Shown: positions 17,143-26,669 of the stretch, one piece after another | Layout: every line of letters begins with the position of its first letter | How positions within the stretch are numbered: position 1 is the stretch's first letter | Source: Herbaspirillum rhizosphaerae_A | GTDB lineage: Bacteria; Pseudomonadota; Gammaproteobacteria; Burkholderiales; Burkholderiaceae_D | DNA: 64,000 nt | NCBI RefSeq assembly: GCF_046025915.1 | Contig: NZ_JAQQFR010000006.1 | Location: 248,001 to 312,000 of the forward strand | Direction: 5' to 3' | Position numbers and translations under genes: made by a program | Notes under the pieces: generated by a model | What the model saw: the letters and a program-made list of their open reading frames with translations, nothing else | What the model was told of the DNA's origin: nothing | Databases searched by the model: none

Positions 17143-17754
17143 ATGGAAATCAGAATGACGCCAATGAAGACAAATAAAACAAATAGCTTGCTGCTCTTGC
17201 TGTGGAAAGTGCTGGCAGTATCGTTGCTGCTCTCGGCCTGCCAGTCGCTGCCGACCGATATACCTGCCGCCGACCAGCAAAAGATTGATCGTTTGTTGAC
17301 GTTGATGGATCAGCGTTTGAACGTCGCTGTCATGGTCGCCCAGTCAAAGTGGAATTCCGGTGCGCCCATTAACGATCCGGTGCGTGAACAGAAGATTCTG
17401 GATGATCTGAGCGCATCGCTGACAAGTGCAAGCGAGGACGAGAAAGCATTCATGCGTCGTTTCTTTCAGGCGCAATTCGATGCCGGCAAGTTGATTCAGT
17501 TGGATCTGCATGCGCAGTGGCGCAGGGAAAAGCGTGAGCGTTTTATCGCGCCTCCGGATCTGGCTCGCGATATCCGGCCGGAGCTGGATCGGTTGACGCC
17601 TCTGCTGATCGACACCCTGAGTCAAACGCTGCCTTCGCTTAAACAGGCCGCGGCACGCCACTATTTGCAGCAACGCAGCGAGATTTTGCTGCGCGGCGAT
17701 GTGAGTGGCGCAGCGCGTCGTGAAGCGGTGCGTGTTCTGCTTGAAATACGCTGA
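17143..17754 (+). CDS. Secreted chorismate mutase, putative lipoprotein (AroQ-gamma type)
   Basis: Chorismate mutase turns chorismate into prephenate. The 203-residue product has a hydrophobic leader ending in LLSAC (Cys33), a lipobox, followed by an AroQ helical domain with LLTLMDQRLNVAVMVAQSKW and PVREQKILDDL, as in exported gamma-class enzymes. Export of this activity is known in several bacteria but its purpose is unclear. The first ATG is at 17143; in-frame ATGs at 17155 and 17164 are plausible alternatives and leave the lipobox intact. It stands alone, away from aromatic synthesis genes. Confidence 0.85.
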   Translation: MEIRMTPMKTNKTNSLLLLLWKVLAVSLLLSACQSLPTDIPAADQQKIDRLLTLMDQRLNVAVMVAQSKWNSGAPINDPVREQKILDDLSASLTSASEDEKAFMRRFFQAQFDAGKLIQLDLHAQWRREKRERFIAPPDLARDIRPELDRLTPLLIDTLSQTLPSLKQAAARHYLQQRSEILLRGDVSGAARREAVRVLLEIR

Positions 17755-17775
17755 ACGCGTGCGTTTTTTTCGGTT

Positions 17776-18585
17776 TCAGCGTTTACTTTTGCCGGCGCAG
17801 GCTTTCCCTCGTATTGCCAGATTTGCTATCGCACTATCAGACATGCAGGTCGCATACGTCGCGGCGTAAGAAGAAAACTCACGACGCGCCTGTTGCAGCG
17901 GCAAACTCAGCAAGTGGGCAATGAAGTCTCTGCTGCCGATTTCAAAATGCTGGTAGTCGATTGGTTGCTTCCAATTCCCGCCCCAGATCATGAACCCGTG
18001 CCTAAAAAAGATATCCCGCACCTCTTCGGCCATGCCCGCGCGCACGGGCACGCGTGATTGGTACTGCCCACGCGCGGAAGGAGGCAATACGACGACTTGC
18101 TTGTCGGTGTCCTTGCTTATATAGGGATTCTGCAGTGGGTTGATATCGATGGCGACGCCATAGGCATGCTTCGACCAGGTGCTGCCACCCGTCATCGGGC
18201 GGCCATTGAAGGCGGAAGTATTGTTGTCCGACATCGATGCCTCATCGTCGCCCTGATATGCCTCCAACGATCTTGCCTTTTGCAACGGGAAGCCGCGTTG
18301 CAGCAGCGCATTGAAGATTGCTTGCACTTGCGGTGCAACGACATCCAGCACAACCAGCCGGCCATCATCGTGACGGCGTCCTTCAAAATCCTGATAGGCA
18401 AACGAGACCTGCATCAGGCGTTCGCATTTCACCGGGTTTTCTGTGCTGAGGACTTTGTTCTGTTGCATCGTTGCGCATTGCTCGCCTGTCAACGGCGTTA
18501 TCTCGGCATGCGCGAAGAGTGGCAGTGCTAAAGAAACAATACAAAAAAACAGTGTTGAGGTCAGAAATGAAGGTTTATTCGGCAT
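17776..18585 (-). CDS. M15-family (VanY/DacB-like) D-Ala-D-Ala carboxypeptidase, exported
   Basis: A 269-residue exported peptidase of the VanY type, acting on peptidoglycan. A signal peptide (MPNKPSFLTSTLFFCIVS onward) ends near FAHA. The zinc site is visible as SKHAYGVAIDI (His about 140, Asp about 147) and DYQHFEIG (His about 213). I chose the ATG at 18585 because it gives a standard signal peptide, though it lacks a clear ribosome site; an in-frame ATG at 18648 has AGGAG but too close, and the frame is open to 18699. It converges on the chorismate mutase gene. Confidence 0.82.
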   Translation of the reverse strand: MPNKPSFLTSTLFFCIVSLALPLFAHAEITPLTGEQCATMQQNKVLSTENPVKCERLMQVSFAYQDFEGRRHDDGRLVVLDVVAPQVQAIFNALLQRGFPLQKARSLEAYQGDDEASMSDNNTSAFNGRPMTGGSTWSKHAYGVAIDINPLQNPYISKDTDKQVVVLPPSARGQYQSRVPVRAGMAEEVRDIFFRHGFMIWGGNWKQPIDYQHFEIGSRDFIAHLLSLPLQQARREFSSYAATYATCMSDSAIANLAIRGKACAGKSKR

Positions 18586-18760
18586 GCGGGAGCGAAGAAG
18601 GAATTGTTGGAATGGATTGTCGCAAAGACTTACGCAAAGAATGTCCATTCTCCTACAAGATGCGGCCTGCCGGGCGGGAACAATTGAACCTGAGCGCATC
18701 TAAATTTGTGCATGGAGTCACTTATGTTCAACTTGTGTTCAATAACTCATTGGAGGAACT

Positions 18761-19012
18761 ATGTTAGTACGTCACGCAGTGTTAGCTTCTGTCATGTTTA
18801 CCGCCTTGCTGGCGGGGTGTAACAAACGCGATGAGGCGCCGGCTGCACCAGCGGCCAGCGATTCGTCTGCCGCCACACCTGCACCGGCAACGCCAACTCC
18901 ACCAGCCATGACGCCGCCGCCAGCACCGGCAGCTGATGCAAAACCTGCAGATGCAGCGCCACCGGCAACCCCGCCGGCCGACAACGCTACCAACACCGAC
19001 AAGAAGCCTTAA
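18761..19012 (+). CDS. Small Pro/Ala-rich lipoprotein
   Basis: An 83-residue protein. TGGAGGAACT precedes the ATG. A hydrophobic leader ends in LLAGC (Cys19), a strong lipobox, and the remaining 64 residues are an unstructured Pro/Ala/Asp-rich tail without any domain. Such proteins are common outer-membrane or periplasmic lipoproteins of unknown role. A strong terminator follows at 19086. Confidence 0.78.
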   Translation: MLVRHAVLASVMFTALLAGCNKRDEAPAAPAASDSSAATPAPATPTPPAMTPPPAPAADAKPADAAPPATPPADNATNTDKKP

Positions 19013-19085
19013 GGTTCACTTCAGGTCGCGTGCGGGCTTAAGAGTTCGGGCACGCAGGTTTTTCGTATTGGTTTGGTAGTGGAAT

Positions 19086-19122
19086 AACGCCCATGCCGGA
19101 GAAATCCGGGATGGGCGTTTTC
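19086..19122 (+). terminator. Terminator of the Pro/Ala-rich lipoprotein gene
   Basis: AACGCCCATGCCGG pairs with CCGGGATGGGCGTT around a short loop and runs into T residues; one G-G mismatch interrupts the stem. Confidence 0.85.
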
Positions 19123-19159
19123 ACGTTCAGCCTCAAATGAAGCCAATGAAGCAAATTTG

Positions 19160-19285
19160 AAAGTGTTTTTGAAGAAATGCGAACTTTGTGGTGAGGAGGG
19201 AATCCTAAAAATGGTTGAACTGTTCCTTCAACCTCCCTCTTGAAAGGGAATTTGACCCGCAGTCCATTGCTGCGGGTCTTTTTTC
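19160..19285 (+). ncRNA. Candidate small RNA with its own terminator
   Basis: The gap between the lipoprotein terminator and metQ (minus strand) holds a second plus-strand terminator, GACCCGCAG/CTGCGGGTC plus T-run (19254-19285), although no plus-strand gene lies between the two. Upstream, GAGGGA (19196-19201) pairs with TCCCTC (19234-19239), and GGTTGAA (19213-19219) with TTCAACC (19227-19233), so the arms stack on each other. A TTGAAA near 19157 is a possible -35 but no clear -10 follows, so the start is uncertain. It does not match an RNA family I recognise. Confidence 0.4.
19254..19285 (+). terminator. Orphan plus-strand terminator
   Basis: GACCCGCAG, loop TCCATTG, CTGCGGGTC, then TTTTTT. 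It has no T-run on the minus strand, so it does not serve metQ; it may end the candidate small RNA. Confidence 0.85.
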
Positions 19286-19328
19286 TTCTGGCGCGACATG
19301 ATTTTCTGTCGTCTACCGATGATGCCGC

Positions 19329-20129
19329 TCAGAATGCCGGCACCAGTGATCCCTTGAACTCGGCCTCAATGAACTTGCGTACTTCGTCAGACTGGTAGGC
19401 CTTCACCAGTTTCTTCGCCCAAGGCTTGTCCTTGTCTTCCACGCGCGTCACGATCAGATTGGCATAACGGCCTTTAGCATCTTCAACGGCGATGGTGTCG
19501 CGTTGCAGAGAGAGACCGGCCTTGAAAGCGTAATCGTTATTGATCGATGCGGCAGCCAGGTCATCCAGCGAGCGCGGCAGTTGTGCGGCATCCAGTTCCA
19601 CGAGTTTCAGTTTCTTTGGATTCTCGATAACATCCAGCGGCGTGGCGTTGGTACCGTTTTCGCCGACACCGGGTTTGAGTTTGATCAGACCTGCTTTTTG
19701 CAATAGCAGCAGGGCGCGATTGCCGTTGGATGGGTCATTCTGGATACCGATGCTGGCGCCTTGCGGCAATTGGTCAATTGACTTGTATTTCTTTGAATAG
19801 ATGCCCAGCGGCGCGGTGATCGTCAGGCCGACCGGCACCAGCTTGTAACCGCGCGTCTTGATCTGGCTATCGAGGAAAGGTTTGTGCTGAAACGCATTGG
19901 CGTCGAGGTCGCCGGCAGCGAGTGCTTCATTCGGTTGCAGGTAATCGCTGAAGGTGATGATCTGAATGTCGAGGCCGTCGCGGGCGGCAACGCGTTTCAC
20001 GACTTCAAATGTCTGTTCCGAATTGCCGACCGAAACTCCCACTTTGATCTTGGTTTTATCTTGTGCTGACACGGCAGTGCCGCTCAGAGCAAGGACGGTG
20101 AACAGTACTGAAATTGACCAGCGACGCAT
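19329..20129 (-). CDS. metQ: MetQ/NlpA-family substrate-binding protein
   Basis: A 266-residue periplasmic binding protein of the methionine-type ABC system. The signal peptide ends near AVSAQD and has no lipobox cysteine, unlike E. coli MetQ. The core segments GNSEQTFEV, NEALAAGDLDANAFQHKPFL and IGIQNDPSNGNRAL are typical. GGAG precedes the ATG. The permease and ATPase (metI, metN) are not beside it, so it must use a transporter encoded elsewhere; the ligand could be methionine or another small molecule. Confidence 0.88.
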   Translation of the reverse strand: MRRWSISVLFTVLALSGTAVSAQDKTKIKVGVSVGNSEQTFEVVKRVAARDGLDIQIITFSDYLQPNEALAAGDLDANAFQHKPFLDSQIKTRGYKLVPVGLTITAPLGIYSKKYKSIDQLPQGASIGIQNDPSNGNRALLLLQKAGLIKLKPGVGENGTNATPLDVIENPKKLKLVELDAAQLPRSLDDLAAASINNDYAFKAGLSLQRDTIAVEDAKGRYANLIVTRVEDKDKPWAKKLVKAYQSDEVRKFIEAEFKGSLVPAF

Positions 20130-20264
20130 TTCTTCTCCCGAGGTTGTCTGTGCCTGTAAGCCGGCAACGACGCCGGCGAAGGCAAGGCGGGATGTTCACA
20201 TATCGCTCGTTCCGGACGAACGAATGATTTTGCATGTCGATATGCGTAATGCGTCTCTGCCGGT

Positions 20265-21083
20265 CTATTTTTGCGTGACCGGCTTTTCCACACCGATGAT
20301 GGCGCCGAAGGAGGGGCCGATGTCTGCTTCCAGCGAGGGATAAATGCGCGAGATGTTGCCATCGAGGTAGAGCGCATCGACGCATTGCAATTTATCGCGC
20401 AGGAACTGGGCGAAGTCGTGGAAGGTGATGGGATTTCTTGCCATCGCCAGCACGACCTTCTTTGACGGATCGATGCAGACCGCATTGCGCACGAACAGGT
20501 TGATGGAGCCGGGATCGAAGGCCGTATTGATCTCGCCGTTGCGCAGCATGATTGGCCCCGACTGCGTGGCGTACAGGGCTTGCGACAACCAGCGCGGTCG
20601 GTCGCTGTCAACGCTGGCGGTATCGACAATGCGTGCCTGTTTTTCTTCCACGATAAGGACGCCGTTCGGCTGCAGATAAAAGTTGCCGTAGGCGTTCTGG
20701 CGCGTGTTGAGCTTGCGCAGCGTGACGCCGTTCTCGATATAGAGGCCAAGCGGTTTATGTTCTTTGTCGTAGATGCCGGCGTTGGTGGCACAAGTCAGAT
20801 CCTTGCCTTGCGGACGCAGCCATGCGCGCAGATTGGCAAAGGTACCGAAGATAGTTCCGGCCGGATCCTTCCAATACATGCGCAAGTTGTCTTGTTGCAG
20901 ATCAATCTGGCAGGTCGTGATGCTGATCTGGTTGTAGCGATACTGCCGCAACTCCGCAGCATGAGCTGCAGGCGTCAGATTGCTGTAGAGCGCAAAGCCT
21001 GCAGTCATTGCGAGGATGAGCGAACCGGCGACGTTGTTGATTTTGCGAAGAAACAAAAGCATGCAAGAGTGGCTAATGATCAT
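20265..21083 (-). CDS. DUF2233 phosphodiester glycosidase-like exported protein
   Basis: A 272-residue protein with an N-terminal hydrophobic segment ending near HAAEL, then the domain shared with the uncovering enzyme NAGPA (phosphodiester glycosidase). TCATNAGIYDKEHKPLGLYI, SGPIMLRNGEIN and ALYLDGNISRIY are characteristic. In bacteria related proteins may trim GlcNAc-phosphodiesters from exopolysaccharide or wall polymers; the target here is unknown. The ATG at 21083 lacks a strong ribosome site, and an internal ATG at 21062 is possible. metQ follows in the same direction after 135 bases. Confidence 0.82.
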   Translation of the reverse strand: MIISHSCMLLFLRKINNVAGSLILAMTAGFALYSNLTPAAHAAELRQYRYNQISITTCQIDLQQDNLRMYWKDPAGTIFGTFANLRAWLRPQGKDLTCATNAGIYDKEHKPLGLYIENGVTLRKLNTRQNAYGNFYLQPNGVLIVEEKQARIVDTASVDSDRPRWLSQALYATQSGPIMLRNGEINTAFDPGSINLFVRNAVCIDPSKKVVLAMARNPITFHDFAQFLRDKLQCVDALYLDGNISRIYPSLEADIGPSFGAIIGVEKPVTQK

Positions 21084-21587
21084 GGAGCGAAAAGGGCATC
21101 CCTCAAAGAGACATCGGGCTGTGGCGGGTTGTCGTGCGGTATTGTGACTTCTGCCGACCTATCCCGCCAGTGATAAAGAAGCCACTTCCCTGATTGAGCA
21201 TCTGGAAGAGCAGGGTATCTGTTTGCTTTGGACGCGGTGGCAGGACGCTGGCGGGCGTCTGTCGAGCGTATGCCGGGCGAACCTCGGGGTGCAGCGCAAC
21301 AAGATCATATATAGAAATATCGATTAATTTTTTTTGTTTTTTGAATGAAAGATGTGTGAAATATTATCGGGATGCGCAAAAAGAGCAAATATGGGGGCAT
21401 CCGCATAAAAAAAGCTGTCGTATATGACGGAAATGTTACACTCCTGCCCCATAGCGCCAGCATCAGTAAAAATGAAGCGCTTTGTTCGTATTTTGTTCGT
21501 ATTTGTTCATACGTAACGTCTATAACGTCTGCTCAATGTTGTTGTTGGTTACAGCCTGCAACGAATAAATATATTGGAGGAAATTCA
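21084..21587 (+). other. Long control region upstream of livJ
   Basis: I find no supported gene in 504 bases. The half next to livJ is strongly AT-rich (for example 21301-21350), which suits a promoter bent by IHF or Lrp. A threefold 11-base repeat lies at 21481-21512. A run of about 60 open codons ends at about 21327 (TSLIEHLEEQG and onward) but has no start codon with a ribosome site and no recognisable match, so it may be a gene remnant or chance. Confidence 0.5.
21481..21512 (+). repeat. Threefold 11-base direct repeat upstream of livJ
   Basis: TTTGTTCGTAT, TTTGTTCGTAT, then TTGTTCATACG follow each other, and the pair TAACGTCTATAACGTCT comes right after. The spacing equals one helical turn, which suggests cooperative binding of a regulator on one DNA face. 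It lies about 75-105 bases before the livJ start. Confidence 0.6.
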
Positions 21588-22730
21588 ATGAAATCCGTAT
21601 CCCCTTTGAACCGCCGCCTGACAAAAATCGCCATCGCCGTTGGTGTTGTCGCATCCGCAGTTTCCTTCGCCGGCACAGCCCAGGCTGAAACAGTGAAGAT
21701 CGCGATCGCCGGCCCGATGACTGGCGCCGTGGCCCAATACGGTGACATGGTCAAAGCCGGTGCACTGACTGCAATCGAACAAATCAATGCAGCCGGCGGC
21801 GCTGGTGGCAACAAGTTTGAAGCCGTCCTGATGGATGACGCCTGTGAGCCGAAGCAAGCCGTGGCCGTCGCCAACAAGATCGTCAGCCAAGGCATCAAAT
21901 TCGTGATCGGTCACGTTTGCTCGGGTTCGACCATCCCGGCTTCCGATATCTATGAAAACGAAGGCGTCGTGATGATCACGCCGTCGGCGACTGCGCCTCA
22001 GCTGACCGAAGCCAAACCGCACAAGTATATTTTCCGCACCATCGGCCGCGACGACCAGCAAGGTCCTGCCGCTGCCAAGTACGTGGTTGAAAAGCTGAAG
22101 CCAAAGAAGGCTGCCGTTCTGCATGACAAGCAATCCTATGGTCAAGGCGTGGCGACTTCGGTCAAGGCCGGTCTGGAAGCGGCAAAGATTCCAGTCGTCG
22201 TGTTTGAAGGCGTGAACGCCGGCGACAGCGACTACTCCGCCGTCATCACCAAGCTGAAATCGCAAGGCGTGGACTTCGTCTACTTCGGTGGCTATCACCC
22301 TGAAATGGGTCTGATCATGCGTCAGGCGCGTGAGCAAGGCGTCAAAGCCGTGTTCATGGGGCCTGAAGGCGTCGGCAACAAGGACATCACTGCCATCGCC
22401 GGTCCTGCTTCCGAAGGCATGCTGGTCACACTGCCGGCCGACTTCGCTGCCGATCCTGCCAATGCTGCACTGGTCAAGGCTTTCGCTGCACAAAAGCGCG
22501 ATCCTAACGGCCCGTTCCAGATGCCTGCTTACTCGGGTGTGAAGGTGATTGCCGATGCCATCACCGCCACCAAGTCGACTGATCCGACCAAGGTTGCAGC
22601 GTACATCCACGCCAATTCCTTCAAGACACCAATCGGCACGGTTGAATACGACAAGAAGGGCGATCTGAAGTCGTTCAAGTTTGTTGTTTTCACATGGCAC
22701 AAAGACGCAACGAAGACTGAAGCCAAGTAA
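21588..22730 (+). CDS. livJ: Branched-chain amino acid ABC transporter substrate-binding protein
   Basis: Periplasmic Leu/Ile/Val-type binding protein of 380 residues. A signal peptide of about 30 residues ends in GTAQA before ETVKIAIAGPM. LMDDACEPKQAVAVANKIV, GHVCSGSTIPASDIY and GVVMITPSATAPQLTE match the LivJ/LivK fold. The ATG at 21588 follows TTGGAGGAAATTC, an excellent ribosome site; the frame upstream to 21372 lies in non-coding AT-rich DNA. It heads a complete livJHMGF operon, and a hairpin after it likely raises its relative yield. Confidence 0.95.
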   Translation: MKSVSPLNRRLTKIAIAVGVVASAVSFAGTAQAETVKIAIAGPMTGAVAQYGDMVKAGALTAIEQINAAGGAGGNKFEAVLMDDACEPKQAVAVANKIVSQGIKFVIGHVCSGSTIPASDIYENEGVVMITPSATAPQLTEAKPHKYIFRTIGRDDQQGPAAAKYVVEKLKPKKAAVLHDKQSYGQGVATSVKAGLEAAKIPVVVFEGVNAGDSDYSAVITKLKSQGVDFVYFGGYHPEMGLIMRQAREQGVKAVFMGPEGVGNKDITAIAGPASEGMLVTLPADFAADPANAALVKAFAAQKRDPNGPFQMPAYSGVKVIADAITATKSTDPTKVAAYIHANSFKTPIGTVEYDKKGDLKSFKFVVFTWHKDATKTEAK

Positions 22731-22774
22731 TTTTTTCTCTGGCTTGCAGTAGTCGTCCATACTGACGTCCGATG

Positions 22775-22810
22775 CAAAATGCCCCATTGCGGTAAGAATG
22801 GGGCATTTGC
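22775..22810 (+). promoter_or_regulatory. Hairpin between livJ and livH
   Basis: AATGCCCCATT and AATGGGGCATT form an 11-bp stem around an 8-base loop. It has no T-run, so it is more likely an mRNA-stabilising or attenuating element that keeps livJ more abundant than the membrane genes. Confidence 0.7.
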
Positions 22811-22834
22811 ACATCTATATTTGCCAGGTTTCCT

Positions 22835-23761
22835 ATGAATGAACTGCTCCCACAACTAACCCAGCAGCTCGTCAACGGGCTGAGTCTGGGTGCGATCTAT
22901 GCATTGATCGCCATCGGCTACACCATGGTCTACGGGATCATCGGCATGATCAATTTTGCCCACGGCGAAATTTACATGATCGGTTCCTACGTCGGCCTGG
23001 TGACGCTTACCGCCATCGGCGTGCAGGCGGGCTACCCGTTGCCCTTGCTGCTCGGCGCTGCGTTGATCGTCTCCGTCGTGGTCACCGGCCTGTACGGCTG
23101 GACCGTTGAACGTGTCGCTTATCGTCCGCTGCGCGGCGGTCCGCGCCTGGTGCCGCTGATCTCGGCAATCGGCATGTCGATCTTCCTGCAGAACTATGTA
23201 CAGATCGGCCAAGGCTCGCGCGACATGTCGGTTCCTGTCCTGATTTCCGGTGCGCTGGAATTCCAGATGGGCAGCGACTTTACCGTCACCATTCCTTATT
23301 CGCGCATGATCATCGTCGGCGTGACGCTGCTGTTGATGGTCGGCCTGACGCTGTTCATCGCGCGCTCGCGTATGGGCCGTGCCTGCCGCGCCTGTGCGGA
23401 AGACATGGGTATGGCCAATCTGCTCGGTATTGATACCAACCGCGTGATTTCCTTCACCTTCGTGCTGGGCGCGATGCTGGCGGCGGTCGGCGGCGTGCTG
23501 ATCGCACTGACCATTGGCAAGCTCAATCCTTACATCGGTTTCATCGCCGGCATCAAGGCGTTCACCGCCGCTGTGCTGGGTGGTATCGGCAGCATTCCCG
23601 GCGCGATGCTGGGCGGCGTGCTGCTGGGTCTGGCCGAGACATTCGCGGCGGGTTATCTGCCGGCGGAATACAAGGATGTGGTGTCTTTCGCCTTGCTGGT
23701 CTTGATCCTCTTGTTCCGTCCCACAGGTTTGCTGGGCAAGCCGGACGTGGAGAAAGTCTGA
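22835..23761 (+). CDS. livH: Branched-chain amino acid ABC transporter permease LivH
   Basis: First channel subunit, 308 residues with about eight membrane spans. NGLSLGAIYALIAIGYTMVYGIIGMINFAHGEIYMIG is the family's N-terminal signature region, and RACAEDMGMANLLGI lies in the cytoplasmic loop that docks the ATPases. Its stop overlaps the start of livM by one base (TGATG). Confidence 0.96.
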   Translation: MNELLPQLTQQLVNGLSLGAIYALIAIGYTMVYGIIGMINFAHGEIYMIGSYVGLVTLTAIGVQAGYPLPLLLGAALIVSVVVTGLYGWTVERVAYRPLRGGPRLVPLISAIGMSIFLQNYVQIGQGSRDMSVPVLISGALEFQMGSDFTVTIPYSRMIIVGVTLLLMVGLTLFIARSRMGRACRACAEDMGMANLLGIDTNRVISFTFVLGAMLAAVGGVLIALTIGKLNPYIGFIAGIKAFTAAVLGGIGSIPGAMLGGVLLGLAETFAAGYLPAEYKDVVSFALLVLILLFRPTGLLGKPDVEKV

Positions 23762-24983
23762 TGCCTACAACATTTAAAAACGCCGTGGCGGCGGCAATTC
23801 TGACCGCCATTCTGACTACGCCGCTGCTCGGTCTGCAATTGCAGCTCGAAGGCTATCGGGTGGTCTTGCAGGCGCACTGGACGCCGGTGCTGATCGCGGT
23901 GCTGGCGGTGTTCGTGTTCCAGCTGATCAAGCCGGCACTGACGCGCAGCACCAAGGGAGTACGTCTGCCTGCGTTGCCGAAGCTGCAGCCGCGTCAACAG
24001 AAGTACGCCTTGCTGATCCTCTTTGCGATTGCCGTGGTGTGGCCGTTCTTCGGTTCACGCGGCAACGTTGACGTGGTGACGCTGGCCCTGATTTACGTGA
24101 TTCTTGGTCTCGGCCTGAACATCGTGGTCGGGTTCGCCGGTCTGCTGGATCTTGGCTATGTTGGTTTCTATGCCGTCGGCGGTTACACCTATGCGTTGCT
24201 GAATCAGTACTTCGGTTTTACCTTCTGGGAGTGTCTGCCGATTGCTGCTGGTATGTCGGCCTTGTTCGGCTTCATCCTCGGTTTCCCCGTGCTGCGTTTG
24301 CGTGGGGATTATCTGGCGATCGTGACTCTGGGCTTTGGTGAAATCATTCGCTTGCTGCTCAACAACCTGACCTCGTTGACCGGCGGTCCGGATGGCGTAT
24401 CGGGCATTCCGAAGCCAAGCGTGTTCGGCATCGAAATGGCGCGTAGCGCCAGCGTTGAAGGCGGTACCACTTTCCATGAAATGCTCGGCCTGACGTATCA
24501 GGGTGGTCACATGGTGATCTACCTGTATTTCGTCGCCTTGCTGCTGGTGCTGTTCACGTACTTCGTGACCAGCCGTCTGATTCGCATGCCGATGGGACGC
24601 GCGTGGGAAGCACTGCGCGATGATGAAATCGCCTGCCGCTCGCTGGGTATCAATCCGACCAAGATCAAGCTGTCGGCGTTCACGCTGGGTGCTGCATTTG
24701 CGGGTCTGGCAGGCAGCTTCTTCGCGGCGCGCCAGGGGCTGGTGAATCCGGAGTCCTTTACCTTCATTGAATCGGCATTGATTCTGGCGATTGTGGTGCT
24801 GGGTGGCATGGGCTCGCAGCTGGGTGTGATTCTGGCGGCGATCCTGCTGACGATTTTGCCGGAAGTGGCACGTAGCTTTGCGGAATACCGCATGCTGATT
24901 TTTGGTCTGGTGATGGTGTTGATGATGATGTGGCGTCCGCAGGGCTTGTTGCCGGCAACGCGTCCTCACGTGGAGTTGCCAAA

Positions 24984-24987
<4 letters not shown>
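23761..24987 (+). CDS. livM: Branched-chain amino acid ABC transporter permease LivM
   Basis: Second channel subunit, 408 residues. The N-terminal extension of about 90 residues with extra hydrophobic segments is usual for LivM. LNIVVGFAGLLDLGYVGFYAVGGY and LRLRGDYLAIVTLGFGEIIR are core motifs, and EIACRSLGINPTKIK is the ATPase docking loop. It overlaps livH by one base and livG by four. Confidence 0.96.
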
Positions 24988-25762
<775 letters not shown>

Positions 25763-25766
<4 letters not shown>

Positions 25767-26470
25767 TGTTGCAGTTTGAACAGGTACATACCCATTACGG
25801 CGCTATCGAAGCGCTGCATGGCGTATCGCTGAATGTGCAGCAGGGCGAGATCGTCACGCTGATTGGCGCCAACGGCGCAGGCAAGACTACCTTGCTGATG
25901 ACCTTGTGCGGCAAGCCGCGCGCATCGAGCGGCAAGATCGTCTTTGAAGGCCTGGACATCACCCAGCGTGCGACGCATGAAATCATGCGCATGGGCATGG
26001 CGATTTCGCCGGAAGGCCGTCGCGTTTTCCCAAGCCTGACCGTGCTGGAAAATCTCAAGATGGGCGCATTCTTCGCTACGAATGAGCAAATCGAAGAGGG
26101 CGTGCAATACGTCTTCGGTTTGTTCCCTCGTCTGAAGGAGCGCACCAACCAGCGCGCCGGTACCATGTCCGGTGGCGAGCAGCAGATGCTGGCGATCGGC
26201 CGCGCGCTGATGAGCAAGCCGCGTTTGCTGTTGCTGGATGAGCCGACGCTGGGTCTGGCGCCGCTGGTGATTGCACAGATCTTCGACATCATCCGCACCA
26301 TCCGCGACAACGGTGTAACGGTGTTCCTCGTCGAGCAAAACGCCAACAAGGCGCTGGGTGTGGCCGACCGTGGCTATGTGCTGGAAAACGGGCACGTGGT
26401 CTTGGCCGACACCGGCGCCAACCTGCTTGCCAATGATGCTGTGCGCAAGGCGTATCTGGGGCATGCCTGA
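25763..26470 (+). CDS. livF: Branched-chain amino acid ABC transporter ATP-binding protein LivF
   Basis: A 235-residue ABC ATPase that pairs with LivG. Walker A GANGAGKTT is at 35-43, the signature reads MSGGEQQMLAIGRAL, and Walker B LLLLDEPTLGLAP. VFLVEQNANKAL near the end is typical of LivF. It overlaps livG by four bases and is followed by a strong terminator. Confidence 0.96.
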
Positions 26471-26496
26471 TCACGCAGCTCGATAACGACCATCGC

Positions 26497-26536
26497 AAAA
26501 AAACGGCGCCTGCATTTTTTCAGGCGCCGTTTTTTA
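26497..26536 (+). terminator. Terminator of the liv operon
   Basis: ACGGCGCCTG and CAGGCGCCGT form a 10-bp GC-rich stem with loop CATTTTTT, flanked by an A-run and a T-run. Confidence 0.93.
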
Positions 26537-26620
26537 ATGGATACCGCAATCTGACACCAGCCCGAGTCAGTGTATTTTCGTCATCAGAGCCAGGCGTTGA
26601 CAGCTGTACCCGCGGTTGAG

Positions 26621-26656
26621 CCAGCCGGCACGTAACAATACTGGCGTGCCGGCTGG
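26621..26656. repeat. Perfect 12-bp inverted repeat
   Basis: CCAGCCGGCACG and CGTGCCGGCTGG are exact complements around a 12-base spacer. It lies just beyond the stop of the minus-strand gene at 26670 but has no T-run on that strand. It could be a Rho-entry block, an mRNA-end hairpin, or a protein-binding site. Confidence 0.7.
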
Positions 26657-26669
26657 GAGCGGCTTACGG

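Noticed and set aside
21160..21327. A possible gene remnant upstream of livJ
   Set aside because: The open run of about 60 codons has no start with a ribosome site and no recognisable relation; it is noted only as part of the spacer.
21585..22814. A 409-codon minus-strand frame opposite livJ
   Set aside because: livJ on the plus strand has a signal peptide, ribosome site and family motifs; the opposite frame has none.
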